A stretch of DNA of 64,000 nt from FEN-1297 sp963787005 (GCA_963787005.1 CAWBBX010000101.1:1-64000); one strand, 5' to 3'; positions 46,539-55,632 are shown, counted from the first letter of the stretch. Numbers and translations are program-made. The notes: generated by a model not told the origin, from the letters alone.

Positions 46539-47312
46539 TTATTGTAGCCTGAATATTATCGGTATAGAAACCTGCGTCTTTACTGCTTTACCACGCTGTC
46601 TGCCGGGTGTAAAAACCGTTTCTTCAACCGCTTTCATCGCAGCTTGATCGCATCCGCCGCCAATACCTTTTAAAACTCTAGCCTTTACAACCTTCCCTTC
46701 TTCATTAATAAAAGCAAGGACATATACTTTTCCTTCTATTCCGGCCCTTTTCGCAATTTCAGGATAAACAACTTTATCCTGTATAGCTTTAATACCGCCT
46801 ATCGGCTCGGGCATATCCTCTACGGCGACAAAATAAGTTGATTGCGGAATGTTGCTCGGCTAGAGAGCTGTCTGGTCCAAGGATCATATTGGATGACTCA
46901 CCTTTGCTTTTAAACGAATAGCGGGCCTTAAATTTAACCGGCTTTCCGTTTTTCATGGCGGGCTTAATTTTCCACTTCTCCAGCATATTCTACAATATCG
47001 TTATCTGTTGAATCGTTAACGGAATTGATAATTATTATTTTATCGATTTTGCCTTCTTTATTTATTAAGAGCCTGGAATCGAATTCCGGAGAAAAATTTT
47101 GGGGACTGTAGGCTTTTGATATTATCCTTCCAATATCTTTCACCCACGTAGAATCGAAGAGCATTCGCTCTACGAAACCAATAGGCGGATTATCTACTTC
47201 TCCGAGAGTTAAATAACTCGTCGTCGGAAATTTTTTCAACTTTTATTTCTTTACTCTCACATGCCGAAAGTATGCGAGCAGCATCAACAATATTATTGGG
47301 TACACGTTTCAT
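46539..47312 (-). pseudogene. TonB_C-domain lipoprotein, multiply frameshifted
   Basis: The coding signal runs from a MKRVPNNIVDAARILSAC-type start at 47312 (Cys of a possible lipobox) to the stop at 46539, but in at least three frames. Pieces are: SYLTLGEVDNPPIGFVERML (47239-46964), KWKIKPAMKNGKPVKFKARY (46986-46789) and STYFVAVEDMPEPIGGIKAI onward (to 46539). The last piece is a complete TonB C-terminal domain (YPEIAKRAGIEGKVYVLAF, VEETVFTPGRQRGKAVKTQV) and the first looks like a second, more diverged one. It is seven bases downstream of the anti-sigma gene and was probably its co-transcribed partner. Confidence 0.75.
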
Positions 47313-47319
47313 TTTATCC

Positions 47320-47778
47320 TCACATTTTTGCTTTTATAATTACTGCATTTTTTATTTTTGCGTCCACCTGCGCGGCGGGCAGACTGTTGAACAGCAGCTC
47401 GATTGTCTGGTTCTGCGCCTGAACCTGCCTTGTAACAGAATCTATCTGGTATTTATAATCGGTAATTCTATTGAAGAGAATTACGCTTAGAATTATTAAT
47501 AGAATTGTAACTGCATACGAGACAGGGACAAAAAATCTCTTAAACAATTTTGTTCTTGTTCCGCTTTCCTTTCTATTTATCGCGCCGAAGATACGCTCTT
47601 CCAGATCAGCAGGGAATTCTTCTTTCTGAATGGCGGAAGTAATTAACGATAAAGATTTAAAATACTCCCTGCACTCGGCGCATTCTGCGAGATGCGTGAA
47701 TACATATGCCTCGCTTCCCTTCTCGAGCTCGCCGTCGTAATACTCCCCTATCATCTCTTTATTTTTATCGCAGCTCAT
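47320..47778 (-). CDS. Anti-sigma factor, zf-HC2 type with one TM
   Basis: A 152-residue protein. The N-terminal zinc-binding anti-sigma domain reads YYDGELEKGSEAYVFTHLAE followed by CAECREYF (H-x3-C-x2-C). A transmembrane helix (about 83-104, VSYAVTILLIILSVILF) and a periplasmic coiled-coil tail (YQIDSVTRQVQAQNQTIEL) follow. It would hold the sigma factor encoded five bases upstream inactive at the membrane. Confidence 0.88.
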   Translation of the reverse strand: MSCDKNKEMIGEYYDGELEKGSEAYVFTHLAECAECREYFKSLSLITSAIQKEEFPADLEERIFGAINRKESGTRTKLFKRFFVPVSYAVTILLIILSVILFNRITDYKYQIDSVTRQVQAQNQTIELLFNSLPAAQVDAKIKNAVIIKAKM

Positions 47779-47783
47779 TTTAT

Positions 47784-48299
47784 TTACCTCACAAGTTTTG
47801 ATATCTTTTCCGTCAGCGCCTGCCTGGCCCTGAACAGTCTGCCTTTAACCTGACTTTCCTCAATGTTCAATATGTTCGCAATCTCTTTGTAGCTGAGTTC
47901 CGAATACTGCCTGAGAATAAAAGCTTCCTTTAGATCCTCTCTCAACTCCGCTATGCCGTTTTGTATAAGCTCCTTTATTTCGGCGCCTTCAATCTCGCCG
48001 GCAAGATCTTCGCCCGACCTATATTCCGCATCTTCCTTTATCCCGTCTTCTTTCCTTACCCTTTTCTTGCGAAGGTGCATATAAACTTCGTTCCTCGCCG
48101 TTGTATAAAGCCAGGGTATTACGCTCTGCGACTGCCGGATGTTCCCGAGATTTTCGTACAGCTTTAAGAACACGTTCTGTGTTATATCTTCCGCAATAAA
48201 CTTTTCGCTCAGCATTTTATATACATAGTTATAAAGCTGGGTTTTGCTCCGGTTATATACCAGCGTAAAGTCTATTATATTTGAAAAGCTTTCGGCCAA
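47784..48299 (-). CDS. ECF-type RNA polymerase sigma factor
   Basis: A 171-residue sigma-70 family extracytoplasmic factor. Region 2 is seen in YNYVYKMLSEKFIAEDITQN and VFLKLYENL; region 4 in LREDLKEAFILRQYSELSYKEIA and SQVKGRLFRARQAL. It is five bases upstream of the anti-sigma gene (same operon). Targets are unknown; the flanking TPR and TonB-domain genes suggest an envelope response. Confidence 0.95.
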   Translation of the reverse strand: MAESFSNIIDFTLVYNRSKTQLYNYVYKMLSEKFIAEDITQNVFLKLYENLGNIRQSQSVIPWLYTTARNEVYMHLRKKRVRKEDGIKEDAEYRSGEDLAGEIEGAEIKELIQNGIAELREDLKEAFILRQYSELSYKEIANILNIEESQVKGRLFRARQALTEKISKLVR

Positions 48300-48308
48300 A
48301 GGCTTTCC

Positions 48309-49004
48309 TTAATTGGATTTTGCAGCTTTTTGAAAATGATTCTTCTCCACTAGCGCATTAATCCTGTCCATAGCATAGCTGACCAGTTTCTTATCCTTAT
48401 CTTTTCCGAGAGTTAAATATTTCTGATAATATTTTATAGCGATAGTTTTATCCTTGTAATAATGATCGTATACCGCGGCAATGTAGAAGATCAGTTTTTT
48501 ATTATCGGGATTTTCCCTGAACGCGTCCTGGTAATATTTAAGAGCTTCGGAATAATTTTTCTGCGCATAATACGAAGCCGCTATCTGTGTACGCACCTCC
48601 GCAAGAAAATCGTTCTGCTGAAGCTTTGCCGATATCGAAAGCTCTTTGATCGCATCGTCGTACCGCTTGAGCTCTTTATAGCACATTCCCAGATAATAAT
48701 ACGCCGCCGGATCGCTATCCATTAATTTGATAGCATGCTTTAAATAAAAAACCGCGGTATCGTATTCAGTAAGCCAGAAATGCGATACACCCATATTCCT
48801 GAAATTCACTTCGGTCGAGTCCCCGTAATCTATGGAATTCTGAAAAGCCGTTACAGCGCCTTCATAATCCTTCAGCTTAAAGTTTATATTGCCTTTCAAT
48901 GTCCACATTGAAGATGAACTCGGATAATACTTAAGTCCGTCGTTTATAATTCTGGTTGCGGAAATATATTGTTCTTTCGACATATAAAGTCTGCTCAGTT
49001 CCAT
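48309..49004 (-). CDS. TPR protein, C-terminal piece of a split gene
   Basis: A 231-residue run of tetratricopeptide repeats (for example GLKYYPSSSSMWTLKGNINF and AAYYYLGMCYKELKRYDDAI). It has no signal peptide of its own. In its frame the coding signal continues upstream of the ATG as NESTVMELSRLY, joining the end of the preceding TPR gene. It is best read as the second half of a single exported TPR protein of about 430 residues. The ECF sigma gene lies 9 bp downstream. Confidence 0.8.
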   Translation of the reverse strand: MELSRLYMSKEQYISATRIINDGLKYYPSSSSMWTLKGNINFKLKDYEGAVTAFQNSIDYGDSTEVNFRNMGVSHFWLTEYDTAVFYLKHAIKLMDSDPAAYYYLGMCYKELKRYDDAIKELSISAKLQQNDFLAEVRTQIAASYYAQKNYSEALKYYQDAFRENPDNKKLIFYIAAVYDHYYKDKTIAIKYYQKYLTLGKDKDKKLVSYAMDRINALVEKNHFQKAAKSN

Positions 49005-49018
49005 TACCGTACTTTCAT

Positions 49019-49606
49019 TTAAGAGGATTGAGCTCTGTGTGCTATTTGAAAATCAATAATCGCGTCGTCGATGTCCTTCAAAATAAATTCGCAGTGCGCC
49101 TGCTGCTCGTAATAAAAGCTATTCGTAGAATCCTGCTCCGCAAGAGTTCTGTAAGTATCATCGGCGTCTATCCACTTATGCTCGCGCATATAGACTTCGC
49201 CGAGAGACCGGAGCAGCAGTGTATTTGTAGAATCGATTACATATGCGTATCTAAGGACAGAATCGGCGTCACTGAGCCTCCCCGAGGATAAAAAGCTTCG
49301 GCCGAGAAGAATTTGTAATTTCAGCTTCCCCGGTTTTAATTTTACGGCTTTTTCAAAAAAGTCGGAAGCCTTTGTAAAATTTGAAAGGGATTGATAATTC
49401 AGGCCGAGATTGTATATAACCTCGTAATTATCCGGATCATCCGCCAACAATTTTTGAAGGATAGAAATTGATTGATGGTAATTCCCTTCCATCATCAGCA
49501 TTCTGACTTTATTCAGCTCATCCTCCTTGCCGCTCTGTGCCGCGGTAAATGCAGGAATAATGATGAACAGAATAAGCAGAAAATAAATTCGTTTTGTTTT
49601 ATGCAT
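49019..49606 (-). CDS. TPR protein, N-terminal piece of a split gene
   Basis: A 195-residue exported protein with signal peptide (IYFLLILFIIIPAFTAAQS) and TPR units such as YHQSISILQKLLADDPDNYE. It ends abruptly in FQIAHRAQSS inside a repeat, where the next frame carries on with NESTVMELSRLYMSKEQYI. A one-base shift near 49020-49035 would explain this. Together with 48309-49004 it forms one protein; alone it is a truncated TPR. Confidence 0.8.
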   Translation of the reverse strand: MHKTKRIYFLLILFIIIPAFTAAQSGKEDELNKVRMLMMEGNYHQSISILQKLLADDPDNYEVIYNLGLNYQSLSNFTKASDFFEKAVKLKPGKLKLQILLGRSFLSSGRLSDADSVLRYAYVIDSTNTLLLRSLGEVYMREHKWIDADDTYRTLAEQDSTNSFYYEQQAHCEFILKDIDDAIIDFQIAHRAQSS

Positions 49607-50337
49607 TATATTACCCGGTTTTCCCCGAAAAATGGGCTTCTATATGTAAAGATGATCGAACGGCGGAAAAGTTTGGGTGGAATGATATTTTTTTTGTGGA
49701 GACGCGCCATGGCGCGTCTCTACTACATAATTGCCGGAAGCATAAAATGTAGGGCGAAGCTCATCGCATCGCCCTACAAAACAAAAACCTTCGGGGTTAC
49801 TTATAAATCCCGATGGTTGCATAAAAATCGTAGGGACAACTCATGAGTTGTCCCTACATCGTATTAATATTACCTGAGTAACCTTGAAGGTCTTGAAAAG
49901 CGACCTTCAAGGTTTAAATCTATTTTAATATTAGAAATGAAACTGCACCAGGAACATTTCGTTTTTAACCGAAGAAGAGAAAAGTTTGAAAGAAATGATA
50001 TTTTTTTGTAGAGACGACCCGGAAAAATGAGACACCCCACCGGGGCGTCTCTACGAAAATTTGTTGGTATCATTTAAAGATAAACCATCGGGGTTACCTT
50101 CAAAACCCCGATGGTTGCATAAAAATCGTAGGGACAACTCATGAGTTGTCCCTACATCGTATTAATAATTATACTCGAGAAACCTTGAAGGTCTTAAAAA
50201 GCGACCTTCAAGGTTGAAATAATTTTAATAATAGAAATGAAACTGCAAGAGGAACATTTTCGTTTTGAACCGAAGAAGATTTTATTCTCAGCTTATTAAA
50301 CAAATTTCGCTTGCTTTTTGTTTGTAACTGAGGGATA

Positions 50338-50460
50338 TCAGTGATTAAGAGACGTATTTAGAATATTTTCCTTATAATTACTCGAAGAGACTATATCCTT
50401 ACTGCAACCATTTAAAAATATTAAATATATGATTATTGTATATAGATATGTTTTTTTCAT
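50338..50460 (-). CDS. Possible 40-residue lipoprotein
   Basis: A short frame reading MKKTYLYTIIIYLIFLNGCS and then KDIVSSSNYKENILNTSLNH. It shows a typical lipoprotein signal: basic start, hydrophobic stretch and the lipobox LNGC. An upstream GGGGGAAT sequence could serve as ribosome site. It lies in a segment of about 285 bp (50279-50561) that interrupts one repeat unit. It may be a genuine small lipoprotein or the 5' remnant of a larger gene. Confidence 0.45.
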   Translation of the reverse strand: MKKTYLYTIIIYLIFLNGCSKDIVSSSNYKENILNTSLNH

Positions 50461-51447
50461 AATTATTCCCCCATATTTAATATTAATCATCTATGTGATT
50501 AATCATTGTTAATATCTTTTATTAACTAAGCAAGACTATATAATTAAAGATGTTTTTGACTTAGAAAAGTTTGAGAGGAATGATATTTTTTGTAGAGACG
50601 GGGCAACATGTCCCAATGCTTCGGGATGCCCGTTTCTGCATCGAAATGCTATGAAAAATGAGACACCCCACCGGGGCGTCTCTACGAAAATTTGTTGGTA
50701 TCATTTAAAGATAAACCATCGGGGGTTACCTTCAAAACCCCGATGGTTGCATAAAAATCGTAGGGACAACTCATGAGTTGTCCCTACATCGTATTAATAT
50801 TACTCGAGTAACCTTGAAGGTCTTAAAAAGCGACCTTCAAGGTTGAAATAATTTTAATAATAGAAATGAAACTGCAAGAGGAACTTTTCGTTTTGAACCG
50901 AAGAAGAGAAAAGTTTGAGAGGAAGAAGATTTTTTGTAGAGACGACCCGGCGGGTCGTCTAAATGCACATACAAAAAAAATGAGACGCCTCACCGAGGCG
51001 TCTCTACGAAGACTCTTTGCATTAAGAAACCTTCGGGGTTACTTTCAAAACCCCGATGGTTGCATAAAAATTGTAGGGACAACTCATGAGTTGTCCATAC
51101 ATCGTATTAATATAACTGAGTAATCTTGAAGGTCTTAAAAAGCGACCTTCAAGGTTAAATAATTGTAATATTAGAAATGAAACTGCACGAGGAACTTTTC
51201 GTTTTTAACCGAAGAAGAGAAAAGTTTGAAAGAAATGATATTTTTTTGTAGAGACGACCCGGCGGGTCGGCTCTACTAAAAATATTATTGATTACATAAT
51301 TGCGGGGCGAAGCTGTGCTTCACCCTACAAAACAAAAACCTTCGGGGTTACCTTCAAAACCCCGATGGTTGCATAAAAATCGTAGGGACAACTCATGAGT
51401 TGTCCCTACATCGTATTAATAATTACCTGATTGAGCAACCTTGAAGG

Positions 51448-51476
51448 CTTGCCTGCCGGTAGGCAGGGCAGGCAAG
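51448..51476. mobile_element. 29-bp palindromic insertion in a repeat unit
   Basis: The last repeat reads AACCTTGAAGG, then 29 extra bases (CTTGCCTGCCGG...GGCAAG), then TCTTAAAAAG. In all other units AACCTTGAAGG is joined directly to TCTTAAAAAG. The added sequence is a palindrome of the CCTGCC/GGCAGG family seen at 22355, 30912 and 54178. This is an occupied-versus-empty site comparison within one molecule. Confidence 0.7.
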
Positions 51477-51510
51477 TCTTAAAAAGTGACCTTCAAAGTT
51501 TAAATCTATT

Positions 51511-52635
51511 TTAATAATAGAAATGAAATTGCACTAGGAACACGTCGTTCTTTACAGAGGGCGATTCGAACTGGAACCTGTACTGCGGCCGGACTTCAAC
51601 AAAGCTGTACGGGAAGAACTCGGCGCCGACAATAAATCTCGATACTTCGTCTCCGCTAACACTCGTGTTGGGATCAAATTTATCGTAGCGTAATATTCCT
51701 TCCAAGCCTTTTACTATTCTGTATGAACCTTTAAGCATAAGAGCAGATGAGTTAGCGCCCACCGATTCGTAATCGCTCGCCATATCGTATTCACCCATCA
51801 GCGTAAAATTACCTACTCCGAATCCCGCGTAACCTCCGTACATATTAATTTTATGCTCTGTAGGTAGCGGCGTGTAAATAAGAGGACCGCGGAAATTTGT
51901 ATACGACGCTCCGAGCAGAACCGCTACCTTGCTCGCTATTACCGGATTAACCTGTATGCTCGCAGTGTATGTGGGATCGCTGTTGAAGTTTAAATTAACG
52001 GGACTCCCGACGCTGGCCGTTATCAGCCCGACATCACCTATATTATAGCCGAGCTCAACGCCTGTAACGCTGTACCTGGGATCGAATATTAAACCTCTCC
52101 TTTGATTTGTGGTAAACAAGTAGCCGAGGTCTCCGCCTCGCGTGTACGCCGTATGATCATCTATGCGCAGACCGAAATCAGGATAAAAAGTACCGGCTTT
52201 AACGTAGCTTTCGTTGGGAAGAATATGCGCTACCGCGAACGCCTCCCACGTCTGGTTTACAAAATCATATTGTGCGTAAGCGTTGATTTCATCGCTCAGA
52301 TCAACGTTTGTATACATAGTACCTTCCATCTTCTGGAATGCGGTCTTGCCGAACTGCTGGGAGTAAACGTATTGAGTTCTATAATCCAATCCGACTTCAA
52401 TATTATCGGCGATGTGATTATCCATCTTAAAAGATTTATCTCTCGGCGAGACTAGCGGAAGAACTTTCCAGCCGAAATGCCAGCCGCCTTTGTTCCTCAT
52501 TCCTCCGCCGGTAGGATCGATGTGGCAGTCGATGCAGCGGGCCCCCATTCTGAGCGCGAACCTGGGAAGAGCGTAGCTGCTGCCGATCCCCATAAAAATA
52601 AAAGCGGCAATCATAAAATACTTGGTATACTTCAT
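51511..52635 (-). CDS. Monoheme cytochrome c fused to an outer-membrane beta-barrel (Cyc2-like layout)
   Basis: A 374-residue exported protein. The ATG at 52635 is chosen because it starts the signal peptide MKYTKYFMIAAFIFMGIGS; the longer reading adds a non-conserved leader. Right after cleavage comes FALRMGARCIDCHIDPTGGG, a single CxxCH heme site. The remaining 320 residues alternate hydrophobic and polar residues like porin strands, ending in VFLVQFHFYY. A single heme in front of a barrel is the organisation of Cyc2, the iron oxidase of neutrophilic and acidophilic iron oxidisers. Homology to Cyc2 itself is not proved. Other FCB members have the CxxCH-x-x-PTGGG start. Confidence 0.88.
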   Translation of the reverse strand: MKYTKYFMIAAFIFMGIGSSYALPRFALRMGARCIDCHIDPTGGGMRNKGGWHFGWKVLPLVSPRDKSFKMDNHIADNIEVGLDYRTQYVYSQQFGKTAFQKMEGTMYTNVDLSDEINAYAQYDFVNQTWEAFAVAHILPNESYVKAGTFYPDFGLRIDDHTAYTRGGDLGYLFTTNQRRGLIFDPRYSVTGVELGYNIGDVGLITASVGSPVNLNFNSDPTYTASIQVNPVIASKVAVLLGASYTNFRGPLIYTPLPTEHKINMYGGYAGFGVGNFTLMGEYDMASDYESVGANSSALMLKGSYRIVKGLEGILRYDKFDPNTSVSGDEVSRFIVGAEFFPYSFVEVRPQYRFQFESPSVKNDVFLVQFHFYY

Positions 52636-52965
52636 GCGTTTATTCCTTTTATTTAAGTGTAATATAAACTCTATGCTTAATCGGAAGAGAGGGCAATTTA
52701 ACATTTACAATGTCCAAATTCTTACGGAATTGTGTCTTACGGCAAATCTCATAATCATTAGTGAGGTAAACGGCATAAAAGTACCAAATCTTTTGCCGTA
52801 GATATTTACACCAGAGAATTTTACTGTACAATTTTGACATAAATTGAATGTTTCATATTTAACCGAATCAAATCGACAGCGCTAATGCCCGACCTTCGTC
52901 GTCTAATTTTACATTGATTAAGAATGCTCACTTAGTTACTTTTAGTTTTATATAAATTTGCGACT

Positions 52966-54108
52966 ATGAAACAAGTTTTAATCTTAGGTTCTACCGGTTC
53001 GATAGGGGTAAATACACTTAATGTCATACGAAACTTCCCCGACAAGTTTAAGATTACCGCTCTTACAGTAAATACCAAAATTGATCTGCTCGAACCTCAA
53101 ATAGAAGAATTTAACCCCGAAGCAGTTGTTGTAAAAGACAAAAAGGCGGCCGCGGTTCTGCGGAAAAGGATCGGCGGCAAGTGCGAAGTCCTTTCCGGCA
53201 GCGAAGGCCTTCTCAGCGCTGCATCCGATCTCGATTACGACATATTCGTCGGTGCTATGGTGGGATTCAGCGGACTTGCGCCTGCTATTGAGGCTGTAAA
53301 GAGAGGTAAGATTATCGCTCTCGCCAACAAGGAAACACTGGTTGTGGCGGGCGAGCTGGTTACAAAATTATGTGAAGAAAACGGCGCGAGATTAATTCCC
53401 ATAGATTCCGAACACAGCGCGATATTCCAGTGCCTGGAAGGCGAAGATAGAAACCGGATAGAGAAGATTATTTTAACGGCTTCGGGCGGACCGTTTTTAA
53501 ATTACGAAAAATCATCGCTCGAAAACGTTTCGGTAAAGGAAGCGCTCAATCATCCCAACTGGAACATGGGAAATAAGATCACCATCGACTCGGCATCGAT
53601 GATGAACAAAGGATTGGAAGTAATTGAAGCTAAGTGGCTGTTCGGGATGGAGCCGGATAAAATCGATATCGTTATTCATCCGCAGTCTATCGTACATTCA
53701 ATAGTACAGTTTATCGATGGATCTATGAAAGCGCAGATGGGGCTGCCGGATATGAAACTCCCCATCCAGTATGCGCTCACGTACCCGGAGAGGCAAAAAA
53801 ATAATTTTGAACGGACAAACCTTCCTAAAATCGGAAACCTCAGTTTCCTGGAGCCTGACCCGGAGAAGTTCGAATGCTTAAAAATTGCATACAACGCTTT
53901 GAATACCGGAGGCACTGCGCCGTGTATAATGAACGCTGCCAATGAGGTAGCGGTAGATAAATTCCTTAAAGGGAATATACCGTTCCCCGGCATTCCGAAG
54001 CTAATTATGAAGGCTCTCGACAAGATTGAGAATCATAAATCGCCGGATCTGGATATCATTTTCGATTGCGACCGGCAAACCCGCGAATACACTTCAGGAT
54101 TAACCTGA
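52966..54108 (+). CDS. dxr: 1-deoxy-D-xylulose 5-phosphate reductoisomerase
   Basis: A 380-residue enzyme of the MEP isoprenoid pathway making MEP from DXP with NADPH. It shows ILGSTGSIGVNTLNVIRNFP, LANKETLVVAGELV, the metal-binding PIDSEHSAIFQCL and the substrate loop SASMMNKGLEVIEAKWLFG. Standard length. rseP follows after 171 bp, as in many bacteria. Confidence 0.97.
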   Translation: MKQVLILGSTGSIGVNTLNVIRNFPDKFKITALTVNTKIDLLEPQIEEFNPEAVVVKDKKAAAVLRKRIGGKCEVLSGSEGLLSAASDLDYDIFVGAMVGFSGLAPAIEAVKRGKIIALANKETLVVAGELVTKLCEENGARLIPIDSEHSAIFQCLEGEDRNRIEKIILTASGGPFLNYEKSSLENVSVKEALNHPNWNMGNKITIDSASMMNKGLEVIEAKWLFGMEPDKIDIVIHPQSIVHSIVQFIDGSMKAQMGLPDMKLPIQYALTYPERQKNNFERTNLPKIGNLSFLEPDPEKFECLKIAYNALNTGGTAPCIMNAANEVAVDKFLKGNIPFPGIPKLIMKALDKIENHKSPDLDIIFDCDRQTREYTSGLT

Positions 54109-54177
54109 GTTTTCTCGCTTTAAACAGATAAGGATTATATTTATCTTTTACGCTCAATTTTAGGATGATATATCACC

Positions 54178-54216
54178 CCTGCCTACCGGTTTACATACCG
54201 AGGGTATGCAGGCAGG
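54178..54216. repeat. CCTGCC-type palindrome
   Basis: CCTGCCTACCGG at 54178 pairs with GCAGGCAGG at the right end, and ACATACC/GGGTATG forms an inner stem. It lies in the dxr-rseP spacer. It belongs to the family noted at 22355, 30912 and 51448. Confidence 0.55.
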
Positions 54217-54279
54217 CGCGACATTTTCATATGACACTATATAGAAATTTACCTTTTTAAAACGGAGACCCCAGACTAG

Positions 54280-55632
54280 ATGAATTATATTATATATTTT
54301 GCAATTACGATCGGAATCCTGGTATTCATTCACGAATTCGGACATTTTGCAGCCGCAAAGCTCTGCGGCATGAGAGCCGATGTTTTCGCTATAGGATTCG
54401 GAAAACGACTGTTCGGATGGAACAAACTGACCGGTTTTACCTTCGGTGATCTTCCTAAGGATTTCGACGGTGAAGGACATACCGATTACCGGCTCAGTCT
54501 TCTTCCGCTCGGCGGATATGTGAAGATAGCGGGTATGGTTGACGAAAGCTTCGACACAGAGTTCGCTGACCAGGAGCCGAAGCCGTACGAATTCCGCGCG
54601 CGGCCGACTTACCAGAAAGTTATTGTTATAACCGCCGGCGTTTTGATGAACCTCCTGCTTGCCTTAATGGTATTCTGGGGAGCGAACTTCTTCCACGGCA
54701 AGCCTTACAGAGAAACAACCACAATCGGCTATGTTGAGCCCAACACGGGGGCGAGCTCGCTGGGTATAAAAGCCGGCGATAAGATACTCGATATAAACGG
54801 AACGCCCGTAAAAAACTGGGAAGATGTCACAAACGATTTAATAAGATCCATCGGCAAGACTACAACTCTTAAACTTTCCAGCGGAAGTGAAACAAAAACA
54901 ATTGAGGCGCCGAACAACTCCGTATTCTCCGCCGAGACGGGCGAAATTTATATTCTTCCTACGGGTGTAAGACCGTTAATAGGCGATGTACTTCCGGGAT
55001 CCCCGGCCGAAAAAGCGGGCGTAAAACCGGGTGATATCTTTTTAAAACTGGACGGGCAGCAGCTGTACAGCAGCAAGGAAGCTACAGCGATAATTTCCGG
55101 GAATAAGGGTAAACAAATTCCGCTGGAAGTATTGAGAGGAAAAGATACTGTTAAACTTGCGGTAATCCCCGGAGCGGACGGAATGATCGGTGTGGGAATA
55201 AACGAAGTTTTTACGGGTCCGGTAAAATATGATACTTACGGATTCTTTGAATCATTCTATTACGGCTGGACGGATATAGTCAATTATACCGACCTGACTT
55301 TCAACATGCTAGGAAAGGTAATCAAGGGTCAGATAGCTTTCGGGAAAGCATTCGGCGGACCGATAAAGATCGCCCAGTTCGCCGTTAGATCGGCAGACAA
55401 CGGATTTGTGAGCTTCTTAGGCTTTCTCGCGCTGCTCAGTCTCAGTCTTGCCATTATTAATATTCTTCCCTTCCCGGTTCTCGACGGCGGACATCTTGTC
55501 ATCATTTTAATTGAAGGAATCTTGAAGCGGGAAATACCGATAAAAGTGAAGATCGCGATTCAAAATACGGGCTTCGTTATTCTTCTTTTATTGATGGCGT
55601 TTATCATCTACAACGATATTATAAATCTGTAA
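54280..55632 (+). CDS. rseP: Site-2 intramembrane zinc protease RseP
   Basis: A 450-residue membrane metalloprotease. The zinc site HEFGHFAAAKLCG lies in the first transmembrane helix, two PDZ domains follow (about 145-215 and 222-300; GIKAGDKILDINGTPVKNW and GVKPGDIFLKLDGQQL), and the second catalytic motif LPFPVLDGGHLV is near the end. It cuts anti-sigma factors or other membrane substrates. The anti-sigma factor at 47320 could be a substrate, but this is inference. Confidence 0.96.
   Translation: MNYIIYFAITIGILVFIHEFGHFAAAKLCGMRADVFAIGFGKRLFGWNKLTGFTFGDLPKDFDGEGHTDYRLSLLPLGGYVKIAGMVDESFDTEFADQEPKPYEFRARPTYQKVIVITAGVLMNLLLALMVFWGANFFHGKPYRETTTIGYVEPNTGASSLGIKAGDKILDINGTPVKNWEDVTNDLIRSIGKTTTLKLSSGSETKTIEAPNNSVFSAETGEIYILPTGVRPLIGDVLPGSPAEKAGVKPGDIFLKLDGQQLYSSKEATAIISGNKGKQIPLEVLRGKDTVKLAVIPGADGMIGVGINEVFTGPVKYDTYGFFESFYYGWTDIVNYTDLTFNMLGKVIKGQIAFGKAFGGPIKIAQFAVRSADNGFVSFLGFLALLSLSLAIINILPFPVLDGGHLVIILIEGILKREIPIKVKIAIQNTGFVILLLLMAFIIYNDIINL

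Larger units (their letters stand above)
49660..51510. repeat. Array of about 300-bp multi-hairpin repeats
   Basis: A 1.85-kb gene-poor block in which one unit recurs. The most regular part is the 28-base perfect palindrome GTAGGGACAACTCA/TGAGTTGTCCCTAC at 49830, 50127, 50760, 51073 (one mismatch) and 51382. Each unit also has an ACCATCGGGG/CCCCGATGGT-like hairpin, a GTAGAGACG/CGTCTCTAC hairpin and AACCTTGAAGGTC/GACCTTCAAGGTT. Every unit carries, on the minus strand, a relic of the last codons of the adjacent gene at 51511 (reading FLVQFHFYY or FLVQFHF and a stop at about 49931, 50225, 50854 and 51171). Spacings are close to 300 bp, except one enlarged by an insert holding a small lipoprotein frame (50338). 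Confidence 0.85.

Noticed and set aside
49472..49846. 124-codon plus frame over the start of the TPR gene and repeat array
   Set aside because: Antisense to the TPR signal peptide and made of repeat sequence.
50866..51123. 85-codon frame in the repeat array
   Set aside because: It is composed of repeat-unit hairpins; its residues are not conserved between units.
49830..51409. Repeated 28-base palindromes considered as a CRISPR array
   Set aside because: Spacings are about 300 bp and the intervening sequence is itself repeated; no spacer-like unique 30-40 bp units and no cas genes.
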